The position numbers and the translations under genes are program-made. 32,582 nt of DNA, taken from assembly GCA_902786015.1 (NCBI GenBank), contig CADAAU010000029.1, forward strand, positions 1 through 32,582. The letters run 5' to 3'. The notes beneath the pieces were generated by a model that did not search any database, was not told the origin of the DNA, and worked only from the letters and a program-made list of their open reading frames with translations. Every line of letters starts with the position of its first letter. Position 1 is the stretch's first letter. Of this stretch, positions 1 through 11,863 are shown one piece after another. The stretch is from an uncultured Coriobacteriaceae bacterium (GTDB lineage Bacteria; Actinomycetota; Coriobacteriia; Coriobacteriales; Atopobiaceae).

Positions 1-65
1 GTGGGAGAGCAGGACGTCGCTGACCAACGACGGGCATTTTCGTCTCTCGGCACAGCCACCCCATG

Positions 66-109
66 CGGCGCCCCGGCGGCACGGACCGCCGGGGCGCCGT
101 TTTCGGTTT
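66..109 (+). terminator. Rho-independent terminator of the gene upstream of the window
   Basis: A perfect 14-bp GC-rich stem (66-79 pairing with 86-99) with a 6-nt loop is followed by a T-rich tail. Upstream, one frame ends in a stop codon at 21-23 after only seven codons, so the 3' end of an unidentified plus-strand gene may lie at 1-23. The other two forward frames read through the hairpin and are unlikely to be coding. Confidence 0.8.
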
Positions 110-485
110 ATAAGTATTTTGCCATCGACACAAGGCGATTTCATCATATGAACTGTCTTATAGACATTCGGGCATCACTATTAATACTTTTTACGTGGGT
201 ATGCTCTATGCAAACTACTCTATTCGAGCGCTCGCATATCGTTATACTTCTTTACAGTTAAAGAGTGTATTGGTATTCAAGGCTGGGATAGGTCATGTGC
301 GAGCGCGAATATAACCCATCATGTTGCACAGCGACCAGTGAAGAATACCCGATATGGCATCTGCAAAGCGAGCATCGCGTTAAATTTCGTATCCAGCCAT
401 AGTCGCGCTGCTGCAACATAAGTTTGCCCTCCCAGCGTTATCGTGCTGCGTGCACTACAGGCGGCTCGATGGGAGGAAATGAAGC
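110..485. other. AT-richer intergenic region before the regulator gene
   Basis: About 375 bases with no convincing ORF on either strand. The stretch is clearly richer in A+T than the flanking genes, as expected of a promoter or leader region. I could not settle on one -35/-10 pair. The only clear signal is the Shine-Dalgarno sequence GGAGGAA at 472-478, which belongs to the next gene. Confidence 0.5.
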
Positions 486-3400
486 ATGAGTGGAATGAAC
501 GAAGACTACGTCAGCACGCTTGCCGTATATGGGTCGGGATCGGACGCGGCAAAGAGCCGGGCGGAGCAGGAAGGGCGGAGCGGGACCAGCCAGCACGAAA
601 ACAATGGGGAGCCGCCCGTCAGCCCATCTGAGTCATTTAGAGAGTGGGGAGATGCAATAATCATCTGCGCTGAGCCAGGGATGGGGCGAACGACTCTTTT
701 GGCCAAAGATATGGAGTGTCGTGCGAAGTTGGGAGCGCATACAAGATACGAGGATTTTGCGCACATGCAGCCGATGGAGGCCATAGAGACCATGGTGGAA
801 TTGGTTGCATGGTGCCGCGGTGAAGCGCTTTCGGGAAATGACGTGGCCGTCGCTATGGATAACCTGCCGGCTGGTGACGAGGCGGACGCCGAACGGCAAG
901 TGAAGCTCTGTAGGGCCATGCTAGGGGCTGGCGCGAGTGTCATATTGGCGATACTGCCGGAGGGCGAGTCCGTGGCCGAGCAATTTGGTGAGGCGAACTG
1001 CTACTGGTCATCCAACCTGCGCTCGAGACGACCTTCGAGCGATCCGAGTGCTCGGCTCTACGACCAGTTCGTCCAAGGTGTCCCTGCGCTTTTGGCTGCG
1101 ATTAGTCACGTAGCGAACGCGACTTCGTCGTCCGTGATGGAAGATCCGGGATATCAGCAGGCATACATCGACATGGTGGGCAGCAGCCTTCGGCCATCGC
1201 TCATGGGGGAGGAACGCAGACTGCGATTTGCCCTCATCCTCTTTGGGCATGGGACATTTACGGAGGTCGAAGACGTGCTTGGAGGCGTGGAGGCAGACGT
1301 ATGGAGGTTTTTGGCTCGTGACGCCCCGTTTTTTGGCGTCAATACGCGTCAAGAATCGTTTTCGTGCGCCGGCGCCTCTATGGTATCGAGTGTCACACCA
1401 CTCCTTTCGATGCTTGGCGATCACGCGGCCGAGAATGCCGAGCTTGTGGTGAAGGTCTCGCGCCGGCTTGCGTCTAGGGGAAACCACGCGCGTGCGGCGG
1501 CCATTAGTCGTCTCTGCCCGTCGGATTACGACCGCTGTTCTCTTGTGCTCGAATGGGCCGCGGAGTTCGTTGACGCCGGAGAGGTCCAAGCGGTGAAGGA
1601 CGCCATAGAGAAGGCTCAGGCACGAGGCTGGACAGATCTTTGCGGATTCGTCGAGGCACCGTTCATCGTCGATGCGCTTGACAGCTCACGGTACGCGCCG
1701 TGTGACATTGCTCGAACGGCATCTGCTCAGGCTCCATTCGTTGATGCGTTCCGGACGTGTAGGATGTTGTTGCGCGACGCGACGTGGCGCCGCCCTTCGT
1801 CAAAGTCCGATTCTCTCGGGCCGATTGAGGAGTTGCTTTCCCTTCATGGGCGTGCAATCGCTCTCATAACGGACGGGCGGCTAGAAGATGCGTACGTGCT
1901 GCTGCTCGATGTGCCGGCCCGTCTGCGCGGAAATACCGTAACGGCGGCGATGCTCGAGATGGACTTCGTCTTTTGTTCGCTCCTCATGGGAATTACCCCA
2001 ACGTCAGCAGACCTCAAGGCGTTGGATCAATCGTACGAATTGCTCTGTCGCGCCAACCTGTCGGCTATAGCGGGTGTACACGAGACGATTCTTTCCGTGG
2101 GGACGCTTCTTGCGGGGCGAGGAGGGGCAACGCCCTCGTTCGAGGCGAACATTCACCGGGCAGAGCGTAGGGGTGACATCATTATTCAGGCTACTTACTT
2201 AATTGCCGCGGCACTCGTGGACGTGCGAGCCCGCGCCCTGCTCCGTGCCCACGTGCGTCTTGGCCAGGCCATGTCGTTGCTAAATACCGCGGGCGCCACG
2301 TACCTCGTAAAGGTAACGCATCTACTCGACATTTGCGTGCGCCTACAGCTGTCCGAACGGGTTACGCGAACCGAGATTGCATCTTGCAGGGGGACTGGTC
2401 GTCCGCTCGACAAGGTGGTCACCATCATATTGGCTGCGACCTCATCAAAGAGAAGCCGACGACCCGTGGGGTCGGGCCGTTGGGACGCATACGCCTGTCC
2501 GCGCGATGTGCACTGGATTCTGTGCGTGCTTGTTAACGACTTTGGATCGCTCTCGCATCAGGTACGCGAAGTGCTGCCCAAGACGTGGAGCCTATCGCTG
2601 CAACGGAGCACGTGCGAGGTAGACGGCCTTTTCGAAAAGGTGGGCATGCTGGCGTCGCAGAGGAAAGACGAGACAATCGCACCCAAGGAGGCGCTTGCAA
2701 AGTCAGGTGACGGTACGGCGAGCACGGAGGAGCGACGCGTTCACATAAACATGCTCGGAGGACTGGAAGTTCTGGCTGATGGCGTACCAATTTCGGGCAA
2801 CGTGCTCGAGCGACGTCGCGCCAAGTCCATGCTCGCGCTGCTCGCCTGCCTGCCGGGGCATGCGGCCAAACGATTCACCATCATGGAGTCGGTTTGGCCC
2901 GAACACGACTACGAAACGGCCCTTCGATGCGTCTATTCGGCGACGAGCGTGCTCAGGGCCGAGATATGCGGCTTGCTAAAGGGTGTTTCGGGCACGGATG
3001 TGGTGGCATCCAACAAGTCCGAACGGACAGTCTTGCTCAAAATGGACATGGTGAGCTGCGACGTCGATGCGTTCGAGGAGAAGGCGCGAAGCGTGCTCGA
3101 CGGAATGGAAAACGAGCGTCTTATGGTGACGCTGTGCCGTGAGGTGGAGGACCTGTACAAGGGCGACCTGTTTGTGCCTCCCACCGATGGGGCAGGGGTT
3201 ATGGAATCGCGTGCTCGAGAGCTTCGTGAGCTCTTTGCGGACGCCATGGTTGCCGGGGCTCAGGCGGCAGTGCGCACCGAGCAACCAATCGTTGCGTGTC
3301 GCTTTGCAAGAAAGGCACACGAGACGGATCCCATGCGCGAGGACGCGGTTCGTGTCCTGCTGGTCGCTCTGTGCGGAGCCGGCAGACAGGTCGAGGCGGA

Positions 3401-3626
3401 GCAAGTATATGAGCAGTATGTGAGCCACGTGGTGGACGTGACGCGTCGTCCTCCCTCCAGGAGCCTGCGAAAGGTGGTCGGTAGCTTGTTGCTCGGCCGC
3501 GGCAACGAGGGAACAACTCGACGATCGGGGGCGGCCGAGCGAGAGCACGGCGTGCAGTTGCACCACGATGAGGGTCCCGAGCAGCTAAGCTTTGACCTTG
3601 GAATGGACGAGGTTGCAACAGGGTAG
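486..3626 (+). CDS. Large SARP/BTAD-type transcriptional regulator with N-terminal NTPase domain
   Basis: A 1046-residue cytoplasmic regulator. Near the N-terminus is a P-loop (AEPGMGRTT, about residues 62-70) and a Walker B-like strand (VAVAMDNLP, about 120-128). The middle is long, helical and TPR-like. From about residue 752 a winged-helix DNA-binding domain of the OmpR/SARP type begins (INMLGGLEVLADG), followed by a bacterial transcriptional activator domain (about 870-1020). This order resembles the large SARP and MalT-like ATP-dependent activators, which bind DNA through the winged helix and are gated by nucleotide or ligand. The ATG at 486 is chosen because GGAGGAA lies 7 nt upstream. 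It stands alone on the plus strand about 110 nt before secA. Its target genes and signal cannot be read from the sequence. Confidence 0.75.
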   Translation: MSGMNEDYVSTLAVYGSGSDAAKSRAEQEGRSGTSQHENNGEPPVSPSESFREWGDAIIICAEPGMGRTTLLAKDMECRAKLGAHTRYEDFAHMQPMEAIETMVELVAWCRGEALSGNDVAVAMDNLPAGDEADAERQVKLCRAMLGAGASVILAILPEGESVAEQFGEANCYWSSNLRSRRPSSDPSARLYDQFVQGVPALLAAISHVANATSSSVMEDPGYQQAYIDMVGSSLRPSLMGEERRLRFALILFGHGTFTEVEDVLGGVEADVWRFLARDAPFFGVNTRQESFSCAGASMVSSVTPLLSMLGDHAAENAELVVKVSRRLASRGNHARAAAISRLCPSDYDRCSLVLEWAAEFVDAGEVQAVKDAIEKAQARGWTDLCGFVEAPFIVDALDSSRYAPCDIARTASAQAPFVDAFRTCRMLLRDATWRRPSSKSDSLGPIEELLSLHGRAIALITDGRLEDAYVLLLDVPARLRGNTVTAAMLEMDFVFCSLLMGITPTSADLKALDQSYELLCRANLSAIAGVHETILSVGTLLAGRGGATPSFEANIHRAERRGDIIIQATYLIAAALVDVRARALLRAHVRLGQAMSLLNTAGATYLVKVTHLLDICVRLQLSERVTRTEIASCRGTGRPLDKVVTIILAATSSKRSRRPVGSGRWDAYACPRDVHWILCVLVNDFGSLSHQVREVLPKTWSLSLQRSTCEVDGLFEKVGMLASQRKDETIAPKEALAKSGDGTASTEERRVHINMLGGLEVLADGVPISGNVLERRRAKSMLALLACLPGHAAKRFTIMESVWPEHDYETALRCVYSATSVLRAEICGLLKGVSGTDVVASNKSERTVLLKMDMVSCDVDAFEEKARSVLDGMENERLMVTLCREVEDLYKGDLFVPPTDGAGVMESRARELRELFADAMVAGAQAAVRTEQPIVACRFARKAHETDPMREDAVRVLLVALCGAGRQVEAEQVYEQYVSHVVDVTRRPPSRSLRKVVGSLLLGRGNEGTTRRSGAAEREHGVQLHHDEGPEQLSFDLGMDEVATG

Positions 3627-3740
3627 CGGGCGGCTCGCGTGACGTGCACCTCTTTTCGCTCTTTCGATGAAGTGTGATGAGAGCTGATAAAGTAGGAATG
3701 CTAAAGTTTCGAAATCGCATTGGCGAACGAAAGGACAGCC

Positions 3741-6563
<2,823 letters not shown>

Positions 6564-6564
6564 C

Positions 6565-7674
6565 GTGGCCGAGCACGATACGCACGACCTCGAGGCGCTT
6601 TCCAAGCGCCTCGAGGAGGTTGCGGGATACCTTCACGAAGACGAGCTGCGTGCTGAGGTCGCCCAGCTCGAGGAGGCCTCATCCGCTCCTGACTTTTGGA
6701 ATGACGCCGATGCAGCGCGGAACGTAATGGCTCAGCTAACGCGCGCCAAAGAGGGGCTGCGAGGGCTCGAGGAAGCGCGCGAGAAGCTCGACGATGCGCA
6801 GACCGCGTCGGAGCTTGGCGAAGAGACGGCCGATGAAGACCTGCTCCTCGAAGCCCAGTCGCTTGCCGCAGAGCTCGAGCGCGAGCTCACGGAGCTCGAG
6901 CTTGCCAGCTGGTTTACCGACGAGCTCGACCACGGGGACGCCATCGTGACCATCACGCCCGGTCAGGGAGGCCTTGAGGCTCAGGACTGGTGCGAGATGC
7001 TCCTGCGCATGTACGAGGCGTACTGCGCCCGACGTGGCTGGAAGGTCGACGTGGGCGACGCGCCCGCCGCCGAGGTGATTGGCATCGATCGAGCGACCTT
7101 CACGGTCTCGGGCGTCAATGCGTACGGGATGCTCCGATCGGAACAGGGTGTACACCGTCTGGTGCGCATTTCCCCCACGGATGCAAAGAAGCGCCGGCAG
7201 ACCACGTTTGCGGGCGTTGAGGTGCTTCCCGTGCTGCCCGACACCATCGAGGTGGACATCAACCAGGAAGATCTGCGCATCGACGTGTTTCATGCCTCTG
7301 GCCATGGCGGACAGGGAGTCAATACCACCGACTCGGCGGTTCGCATCACGCATCTGCCCACAGGTATTGTCGTCACGTGCCAAAACGAGCGGAGCCAGCT
7401 CCAAAACAAGGCGTTCGCGCTCAATGTCTTGCGTTCCAAGCTGTATGAGCTCGAACAGGAGCGCCGCGAGGCCGAGCTCGACGAGCTTCGTGGACCAAAG
7501 CGCGAGATCTCGTGGGGCAACCAGATTCGAAACTATGTGCTCTATCCGTTCCAGCTGGTAAAGGACACACGCACTGGTGAGGAGACGGGAAACACGGACG
7601 CCGTTCTGCGTGAGGGCGATCTCGATCAGTTCGTGGTGGCCTATCATCGATGGAACGTAGGTGGTCGCTCCTAG
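6565..7674 (+). CDS. prfB: Peptide chain release factor 2 (RF2)
   Basis: A 370-residue class I release factor reading UAA and UGA. The catalytic GGQ motif is at residues 248-250, in the actinobacterial context GHGGQGVNTTDSAVR. The start is the GTG at 6565, 1 nt after the secA stop, with AGGAG at 6552-6556; the frame is open further upstream but overlaps secA. Two oddities stand out. The programmed +1 frameshift of many prfB genes is absent: where E. coli has CTT TGA after Gly-Tyr, this gene has CTT CAC (6631-6636) and reads straight through. The codon-recognition tripeptide, SPF in most RF2 proteins, reads SPT (203-205). The overall match to RF2 is strong along the whole length. Confidence 0.95.
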   Translation: MAEHDTHDLEALSKRLEEVAGYLHEDELRAEVAQLEEASSAPDFWNDADAARNVMAQLTRAKEGLRGLEEAREKLDDAQTASELGEETADEDLLLEAQSLAAELERELTELELASWFTDELDHGDAIVTITPGQGGLEAQDWCEMLLRMYEAYCARRGWKVDVGDAPAAEVIGIDRATFTVSGVNAYGMLRSEQGVHRLVRISPTDAKKRRQTTFAGVEVLPVLPDTIEVDINQEDLRIDVFHASGHGGQGVNTTDSAVRITHLPTGIVVTCQNERSQLQNKAFALNVLRSKLYELEQERREAELDELRGPKREISWGNQIRNYVLYPFQLVKDTRTGEETGNTDAVLREGDLDQFVVAYHRWNVGGRS

Positions 7675-7686
7675 CAATCAGCTCAT

Positions 7687-7719
7687 GTGGAACAAAACTC
7701 CCGGGGAGTTTTGTTCCAC
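7687..7719. repeat. Perfect 15-bp palindrome after prfB (extragenic hairpin, copy 1)
   Basis: Arms 7687-7701 and 7705-7719 are perfectly complementary around a 3-nt loop. The core arm is GGAACAAAACTCC. There is no T tract after it, so it is not a standard rho-independent terminator. A near-copy with the same core lies after rnr at 11718-11746. It may be a terminator without a U-run, an mRNA-stabilising 3' hairpin, or a dispersed palindromic repeat. Confidence 0.7.
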
Positions 7720-7874
7720 AGTGACCGAGAGCGTGGCGAATGCTTCACAATCTGTCTACACGTCTGTTCTCTCTGTATGGAAAGCACGCAGTTGGCCTGC
7801 TAAGAGGCGCCCTTTGGTATTATTGATTAGCTGTAAGAACTGTAATAAATACACGGCAAAGCAAAGGAGTTGTT

Positions 7875-8771
7875 GTGCCAAGCCATTTTCGTGATACCGA
7901 GCAGCAGGGGGTGCCAGACGTCATCACGGGCGGTCCCGAGCCCGTTCAGACGATCACCGCATCTACCGACATTGCCCGCTCGGAAGGGAGTGCGGTGGAC
8001 GCGCCCGCTTCGGGCAGCCTCTATGCGCCTCTTGAGAGCAAGGGAAAGGTCGTGCCGCGTACGGGAACTCCCACCATTTCGCTACGCGGGGTAACGCTCA
8101 TCTACCCGGCCCAGCCAAACAAGCCAGCGCTCGACGACGTGTCGCTCGACATCTATCCTGGCGACTTCGTGTTTGTTGTCGGACACTCCGGATCGGGCAA
8201 GTCTACCTTCCTTCGCCTGCTCACGCGCGAGATCAAGGCCACCAAGGGTGACGTTATCGTTGCTGGCCAGAATCTCACCAAGATGCGCAATTGGAAGGTG
8301 CCCTACCTTCGTCGTCAGATTGGCACAGTCTATCAGGACTTCAAACTCTTGCCCGACAAGACGGTGTACGGCAACGTTGCCTTCGCGCTCGAGTGCATCG
8401 GGAAGCCGCGTTCGGTCATCGAAGCGCAGGTGCCCGAGGTGCTGCGCCTTGTGGGTCTTGCCGAAAAGATGGATAACTTCCCCGATCAGCTTTCTGGTGG
8501 CGAGCAGCAGCGCGTGTCCGTTGCCCGCGCAATGGTCAATCGTCCTCCTCTTTTGGTGTGCGACGAGCCTACGGGTAACCTCGACCCCGCCATCTCGCTT
8601 GGCATCATGAAGCTGCTCGACAGGATCAACCAAACAGGAACAACGGTCGTTATGGCCACGCACGACCGCGAGATGGTCGACTCAATGCGCCGGCGCGTTG
8701 TCGCGCTCGAGGCGGGCCATGTCGTGCGCGACCAAGAGAGGGGAGGCTACGGTTTCTATGATGCCCTCTAA
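7875..8771 (+). CDS. ftsE: FtsE, cell-division ABC ATPase with an N-terminal extension
   Basis: The cytoplasmic ATPase that with FtsX controls septal peptidoglycan hydrolases. The ABC domain starts near residue 67 and carries Walker A GHSGSGKS (103-110), the signature LSGGEQQR (from about 206), Walker [13 protein letters not shown], and the FtsE-like segment [20 protein letters not shown]. At 298 residues it is about 70 longer than usual FtsE. The extra N-terminal part is low in hydrophobic residues and looks disordered. The GTG start at 7875 follows AAAGGAG (7863-7869) at 5-nt spacing, and no RBS-backed start is obvious at the domain boundary, so the extension appears genuine. It overlaps ftsX by 14 nt. 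Confidence 0.93.
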   Translation: MPSHFRDTEQQGVPDVITGGPEPVQTITASTDIARSEGSAVDAPASGSLYAPLESKGKVVPRTGTPTISLRGVTLIYPAQPNKPALDDVSLDIYPGDFVFVVGHSGSGKSTFLRLLTREIKATKGDVIVAGQNLTKMRNWKVPYLRRQIGTVYQDFKLLPDKTVYGNVAFALECIGKPRSVIEAQVPEVLRLVGLAEKMDNFPDQLSGGEQQRVSVARAMVNRPPLLVCDEPTGNLDPAISLGIMKLLDRINQTGTTVVMATHDREMVDSMRRRVVALEAGHVVRDQERGGYGFYDAL

Positions 8772-9684
8772 CCTTGGATACTCCATTCGCGAGGCCGGTC
8801 AGCACATTCGCCGTAACTGGTCCACGTGCCTTGGCGCCATCGTCACCATATTTCTTTCGCTGTTCGTCATTGGCGTGTTCATTCTGGGCTCGAGTCTCGT
8901 GAGCAACCTCGTGGGCAGCGTCGAGGACCGCGTCACCATCCAGGCCTTCCTGAGCGACGGTGCCGACCGCGCGGCAGTGGACGCCTATCAGTCTAAGGTG
9001 CTTGGCTGGTCGAACGTCGAGTCCGTTACCTACAAGAGCAAAGAAGAGGCCCTGCAGGAATACCGCGAGACGATGTCGAACCGCAATGCGGAGGACGCCG
9101 TCGCAGCCCTCGATGGACAGAACCCCGTCCCCGCTTCGCTCGTCATCAAGCTCGATGATCCCAAGCAGGTAGAGACGACGGCAAACCAGATCGTTGCCGA
9201 CCAAGAGTTCGCGGCCATTGCCGACACGCCCGAAAACGCGGCCTCGTCCGTCCAGTATGGCAAAGAGACGGTTGACCGCCTGTTCAGCGTGACGAACTAC
9301 ATCCGCATCGCGGCTGCGGTTCTTATCGTGTTGCTCGTGTTTGTTGCCTTCGTCTTCATCAACAACACCATTCGCCTAGCCATCACGGCTCGACGTCGCG
9401 AAATCGGCATCATGAGGCTGGTTGGTGCCTCAAACAGCTTTATTCGCGGACCGTTCGTAGCCGAAGGTGCCATCGAGGCGCTTGTCGGCTCCGTCCTTGC
9501 CATCGTGTCGCTGCAGGTTGGCTGGAACTTCCTCAAGCCTCAGCTCTCCAACAGCTTGCAGTTCCTTTCGTTTGAGCTCAAGCCACAAGTGGTAATAGGT
9601 TGCTACGTCTCGCTCGTTCTTTTGGGCGTCGTCATTGGCCTGTTTGGCTCCGCCATCGCAATGAGGCGCTACCTCAAGGTCTAG
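8758..9684 (+). CDS. ftsX: FtsX, cell-division permease-like protein
   Basis: A 308-residue inner-membrane partner of FtsE. There is one membrane segment near the N-terminus (about residues 23-46), a large extracytoplasmic loop, and three more membrane segments in the C-terminal half, with the FtsX/MacB-type sequence ITARRREIGIMRLVGAS after the second. The extracytoplasmic domain would contact a peptidoglycan hydrolase or its activator. The start is one of two adjacent ATGs (8758 or 8761). I chose 8758 for its distance from GGGGAGG (8740-8746). The start lies inside the end of ftsE, which indicates translational coupling. Confidence 0.93.
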   Translation: MMPSNLGYSIREAGQHIRRNWSTCLGAIVTIFLSLFVIGVFILGSSLVSNLVGSVEDRVTIQAFLSDGADRAAVDAYQSKVLGWSNVESVTYKSKEEALQEYRETMSNRNAEDAVAALDGQNPVPASLVIKLDDPKQVETTANQIVADQEFAAIADTPENAASSVQYGKETVDRLFSVTNYIRIAAAVLIVLLVFVAFVFINNTIRLAITARRREIGIMRLVGASNSFIRGPFVAEGAIEALVGSVLAIVSLQVGWNFLKPQLSNSLQFLSFELKPQVVIGCYVSLVLLGVVIGLFGSAIAMRRYLKV

Positions 9685-9708
9685 CATCGCAACAAGTGAT
9701 TCAACGTT

Positions 9709-9752
9709 CTGGTGCCCTGTCCCACCACATGGTGGAGCAGGGTACCTTCTTT
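9709..9752 (+). terminator. Probable terminator between ftsX and rnr
   Basis: A long hairpin, with an outer stem GTGCCCTG/CAGGGTAC (one G-U pair) and an inner stem CCACC/GGTGG, is followed by TTCTTT. It sits in the gap after ftsX and just before the RNase R ribosome-binding site, so it may end the ftsEX transcript or act as a leader hairpin for rnr. Confidence 0.6.
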
Positions 9753-9775
9753 CATCTGTCGCAAGGGAGGAGTAT

Positions 9776-11710
9776 ATGGCTCGTAGGGGCAAGAGCCGGC
9801 ATCGCAAGGTCCGCTCGAGGCGCCCGACCATTCAGGGGACGCTGCGGGTTCTGCGACCCGGGCAGGCGCGTGTCGACACGTCCGAAGGGACATTTGCGGT
9901 GGCACGGCGAGGTTTACGAGAGGGCATGAACGGAGACGAGGTCTTGGTGAGCCTTGTGCCCATGCACGGGCACCACGGAGATCCTGTTGCGTATGTGCAG
10001 GGCGTGGTACATCGTGCCAATACGGGGTTTGTGGGCACGTATGACCTGGTCGATCCCCTTGGCGTGGTCTCTCCGCTCGACGGGCGGCTGGGACATGACT
10101 TCTTTGTGCTGCCGGAGGATGCGAGCGCGGCCGAGAAAGGCGTGGTCGCAGGTGATGTGGTGCGCGTGCGAATCGTGGAGTATCCCACGCGCGCGAGCGC
10201 CGGCGTCGTTACCATCGAGCAACGGCTGGGTTCCTCGGATGGGCTTGACATGGGCGTGGAGGGCGTCATTGCCTCGCATGGGCTTTCCACGGAGTTCCCT
10301 GCCTCGGCACTCGACGAGGCTGAGCACGTCTCGGCACGCGTTGGCGAGGCCATGCAAACGGCTGCGGCGCGTCGTGATATGCGCGACGTTGCGTGCGTGA
10401 CCATCGACCCGACGGACGCGCGAGACTTCGATGACGCCGTGGGGGCGCGGCGGGACGGCGCGGGTTTTGAGCTGGACGTACATATTGCCGACGTGACGCA
10501 CTATCTGTCCTCCGGCTGCTCAATGGACCTTGAGGCGCAGCGGAGGACCTGTTCGGTCTATTTGGTCGATAGGGTGCTGCCGATGCTGCCTGAGCGCCTG
10601 AGCAACGACGTTTGCTCGCTTCGGCCCAACGAAGACCGACTCGCCGTCACGGTGCGCATGCGGCTGGATGCGCGAGGGGAGGTGCGTTCGGCCGAGGCAT
10701 TTCCCAGCGCCATTCGATCGCGGGCGCGTCTGACTTACGGCGAGGTGGACGCGTATTTGGATGGCGGGCGGTCTACGGAGAGCGACGACGGGGCCATGCC
10801 TGCCGAGCTCGGGCGCATGCTGGAGCTTCTTGACCACATAGCGCAGCTGCGCCTGAAGGTGCGCGAGCGACGGGGAGCCGTGGACTTCTTGACGACGGAG
10901 TCCAAGGTGACTTTGGACGAGAAGGGACGCCCGACGGACATCGTGGTGCGCCGTCGGACGCGGGCCACGTCGCTGGTGGAGGAGGCCATGCTCCTGGCGA
11001 ACGAGAGCGTGGCACGGATGCTGTGTGACGCGGATGTTGCGACGGCATATCGTGTGCACGAACGCCCCTCTCCGGAGGACCTCAAGGAATGCGTGCCGCA
11101 GCTGCAGGAGCTGGGGCTTCTGCGCGAGGTGGGCGTCGACCGGCTGGTGGCCGGCGACCCTACGGCGCTGCAGGAGGTGCTTCGCGCCGCGCGGGGTACG
11201 AGTGGGGAGGTGCTTGCGAACTCCCTGCTTTTGCGCGCACAAAAGCGTGCGCTGTATTTGCCCCACAACGACGGGCACTACGCGCTGGGAGCGCGGGCGT
11301 ACTGCCACTTCACTTCTCCGATTCGGCGGTACCCCGACGTGCTCGTCCACAGGGCGCTCAAGCGACTGCTCGCGGGGGACGAGCCGGACCGCAAGGGGGA
11401 ACAGACGTTGCCGCAGCTCTGCCGTACCTGCTCTGAGCAGGAGCGAGTGGCCGACCTTGCTGCACGTGATTCCCAGAATCTCAAGATGGCAGAATATTAC
11501 GGCGAACGTATCGGCGAGCGTTACAGTGGGGTGGTGGTGAGCTGCGAGCGATACGGCCTGTTCGTGAGGCTCGATGACACAGGAGCCGAGGGGTTGCTGC
11601 CCTCCCGCGAGCTGGGATACGAGCGAAAATGGTATCCCGGCAAGCACGTTGCGGTGAAAATCGCCGGCGCCGATCCTGCGCGGGGGCGCATCGACTTCGC
11701 GCTTGCGTAA
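9776..11710 (+). CDS. rnr: RNase R / RNase II family 3'-5' exoribonuclease
   Basis: A 644-residue processive 3'-5' exoribonuclease that degrades structured RNA and, with tmRNA-SmpB, non-stop mRNAs. An N-terminal cold-shock-like RNA-binding region is followed by the RNB domain with the metal-binding cluster DPTDARDFDDA (D211, D214, D217, D219 and D220 region), the conserved HFTSPIRRYPDVLVHR segment, and a C-terminal S1 domain from about residue 580. The protein stops right after S1, without the long basic tail of E. coli RNase R, and is shorter overall. The ATG at 9776 follows GGGAGGAG. The nearby smpB and ssrA genes fit a shared ribosome-rescue role. Confidence 0.93.
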   Translation: MARRGKSRHRKVRSRRPTIQGTLRVLRPGQARVDTSEGTFAVARRGLREGMNGDEVLVSLVPMHGHHGDPVAYVQGVVHRANTGFVGTYDLVDPLGVVSPLDGRLGHDFFVLPEDASAAEKGVVAGDVVRVRIVEYPTRASAGVVTIEQRLGSSDGLDMGVEGVIASHGLSTEFPASALDEAEHVSARVGEAMQTAAARRDMRDVACVTIDPTDARDFDDAVGARRDGAGFELDVHIADVTHYLSSGCSMDLEAQRRTCSVYLVDRVLPMLPERLSNDVCSLRPNEDRLAVTVRMRLDARGEVRSAEAFPSAIRSRARLTYGEVDAYLDGGRSTESDDGAMPAELGRMLELLDHIAQLRLKVRERRGAVDFLTTESKVTLDEKGRPTDIVVRRRTRATSLVEEAMLLANESVARMLCDADVATAYRVHERPSPEDLKECVPQLQELGLLREVGVDRLVAGDPTALQEVLRAARGTSGEVLANSLLLRAQKRALYLPHNDGHYALGARAYCHFTSPIRRYPDVLVHRALKRLLAGDEPDRKGEQTLPQLCRTCSEQERVADLAARDSQNLKMAEYYGERIGERYSGVVVSCERYGLFVRLDDTGAEGLLPSRELGYERKWYPGKHVAVKIAGADPARGRIDFALA

Positions 11711-11717
11711 CGTGAGC

Positions 11718-11746
11718 GGAACAGAACTCCCCGGGAGCTCTGTTCC
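11718..11746. repeat. Extragenic palindrome after rnr (copy 2)
   Basis: Arms GGAACAGAACTCC (11718-11730) and 11734-11746 pair with one mismatch around a 3-nt loop. It matches the prfB downstream palindrome at 7689-7717 at most positions. As there, it lies directly after a stop codon and has no T tract. Confidence 0.65.
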
Positions 11747-11804
11747 ACTTCCGAACGAGTAACCGCGTCAGGCCATGGTAGGCGATGGGCCCAAGAAGCA
11801 CTTT

Positions 11805-11832
11805 TTGCCCGTTTACCTCGTGGGTGTATAAT
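11805..11832 (+). promoter_or_regulatory. Candidate sigma-70 promoter for the TPR-smpB operon
   Basis: TTGCCC at 11805-11810 and a perfect TATAAT at 11827-11832 are separated by 16 nt, in the gap after rnr. The start codon of the TPR gene is 32 nt downstream of the -10 box. No experimental support. Confidence 0.6.
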
Positions 11833-11863
11833 TGCACAATCAAATGATTGCAAAGGAGCTGCA

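Noticed and set aside
1..261. Open frame of 86 codons at the window start
   Set aside because: It reads straight through a strong terminator hairpin and into AT-rich DNA, and has no family-like sequence.
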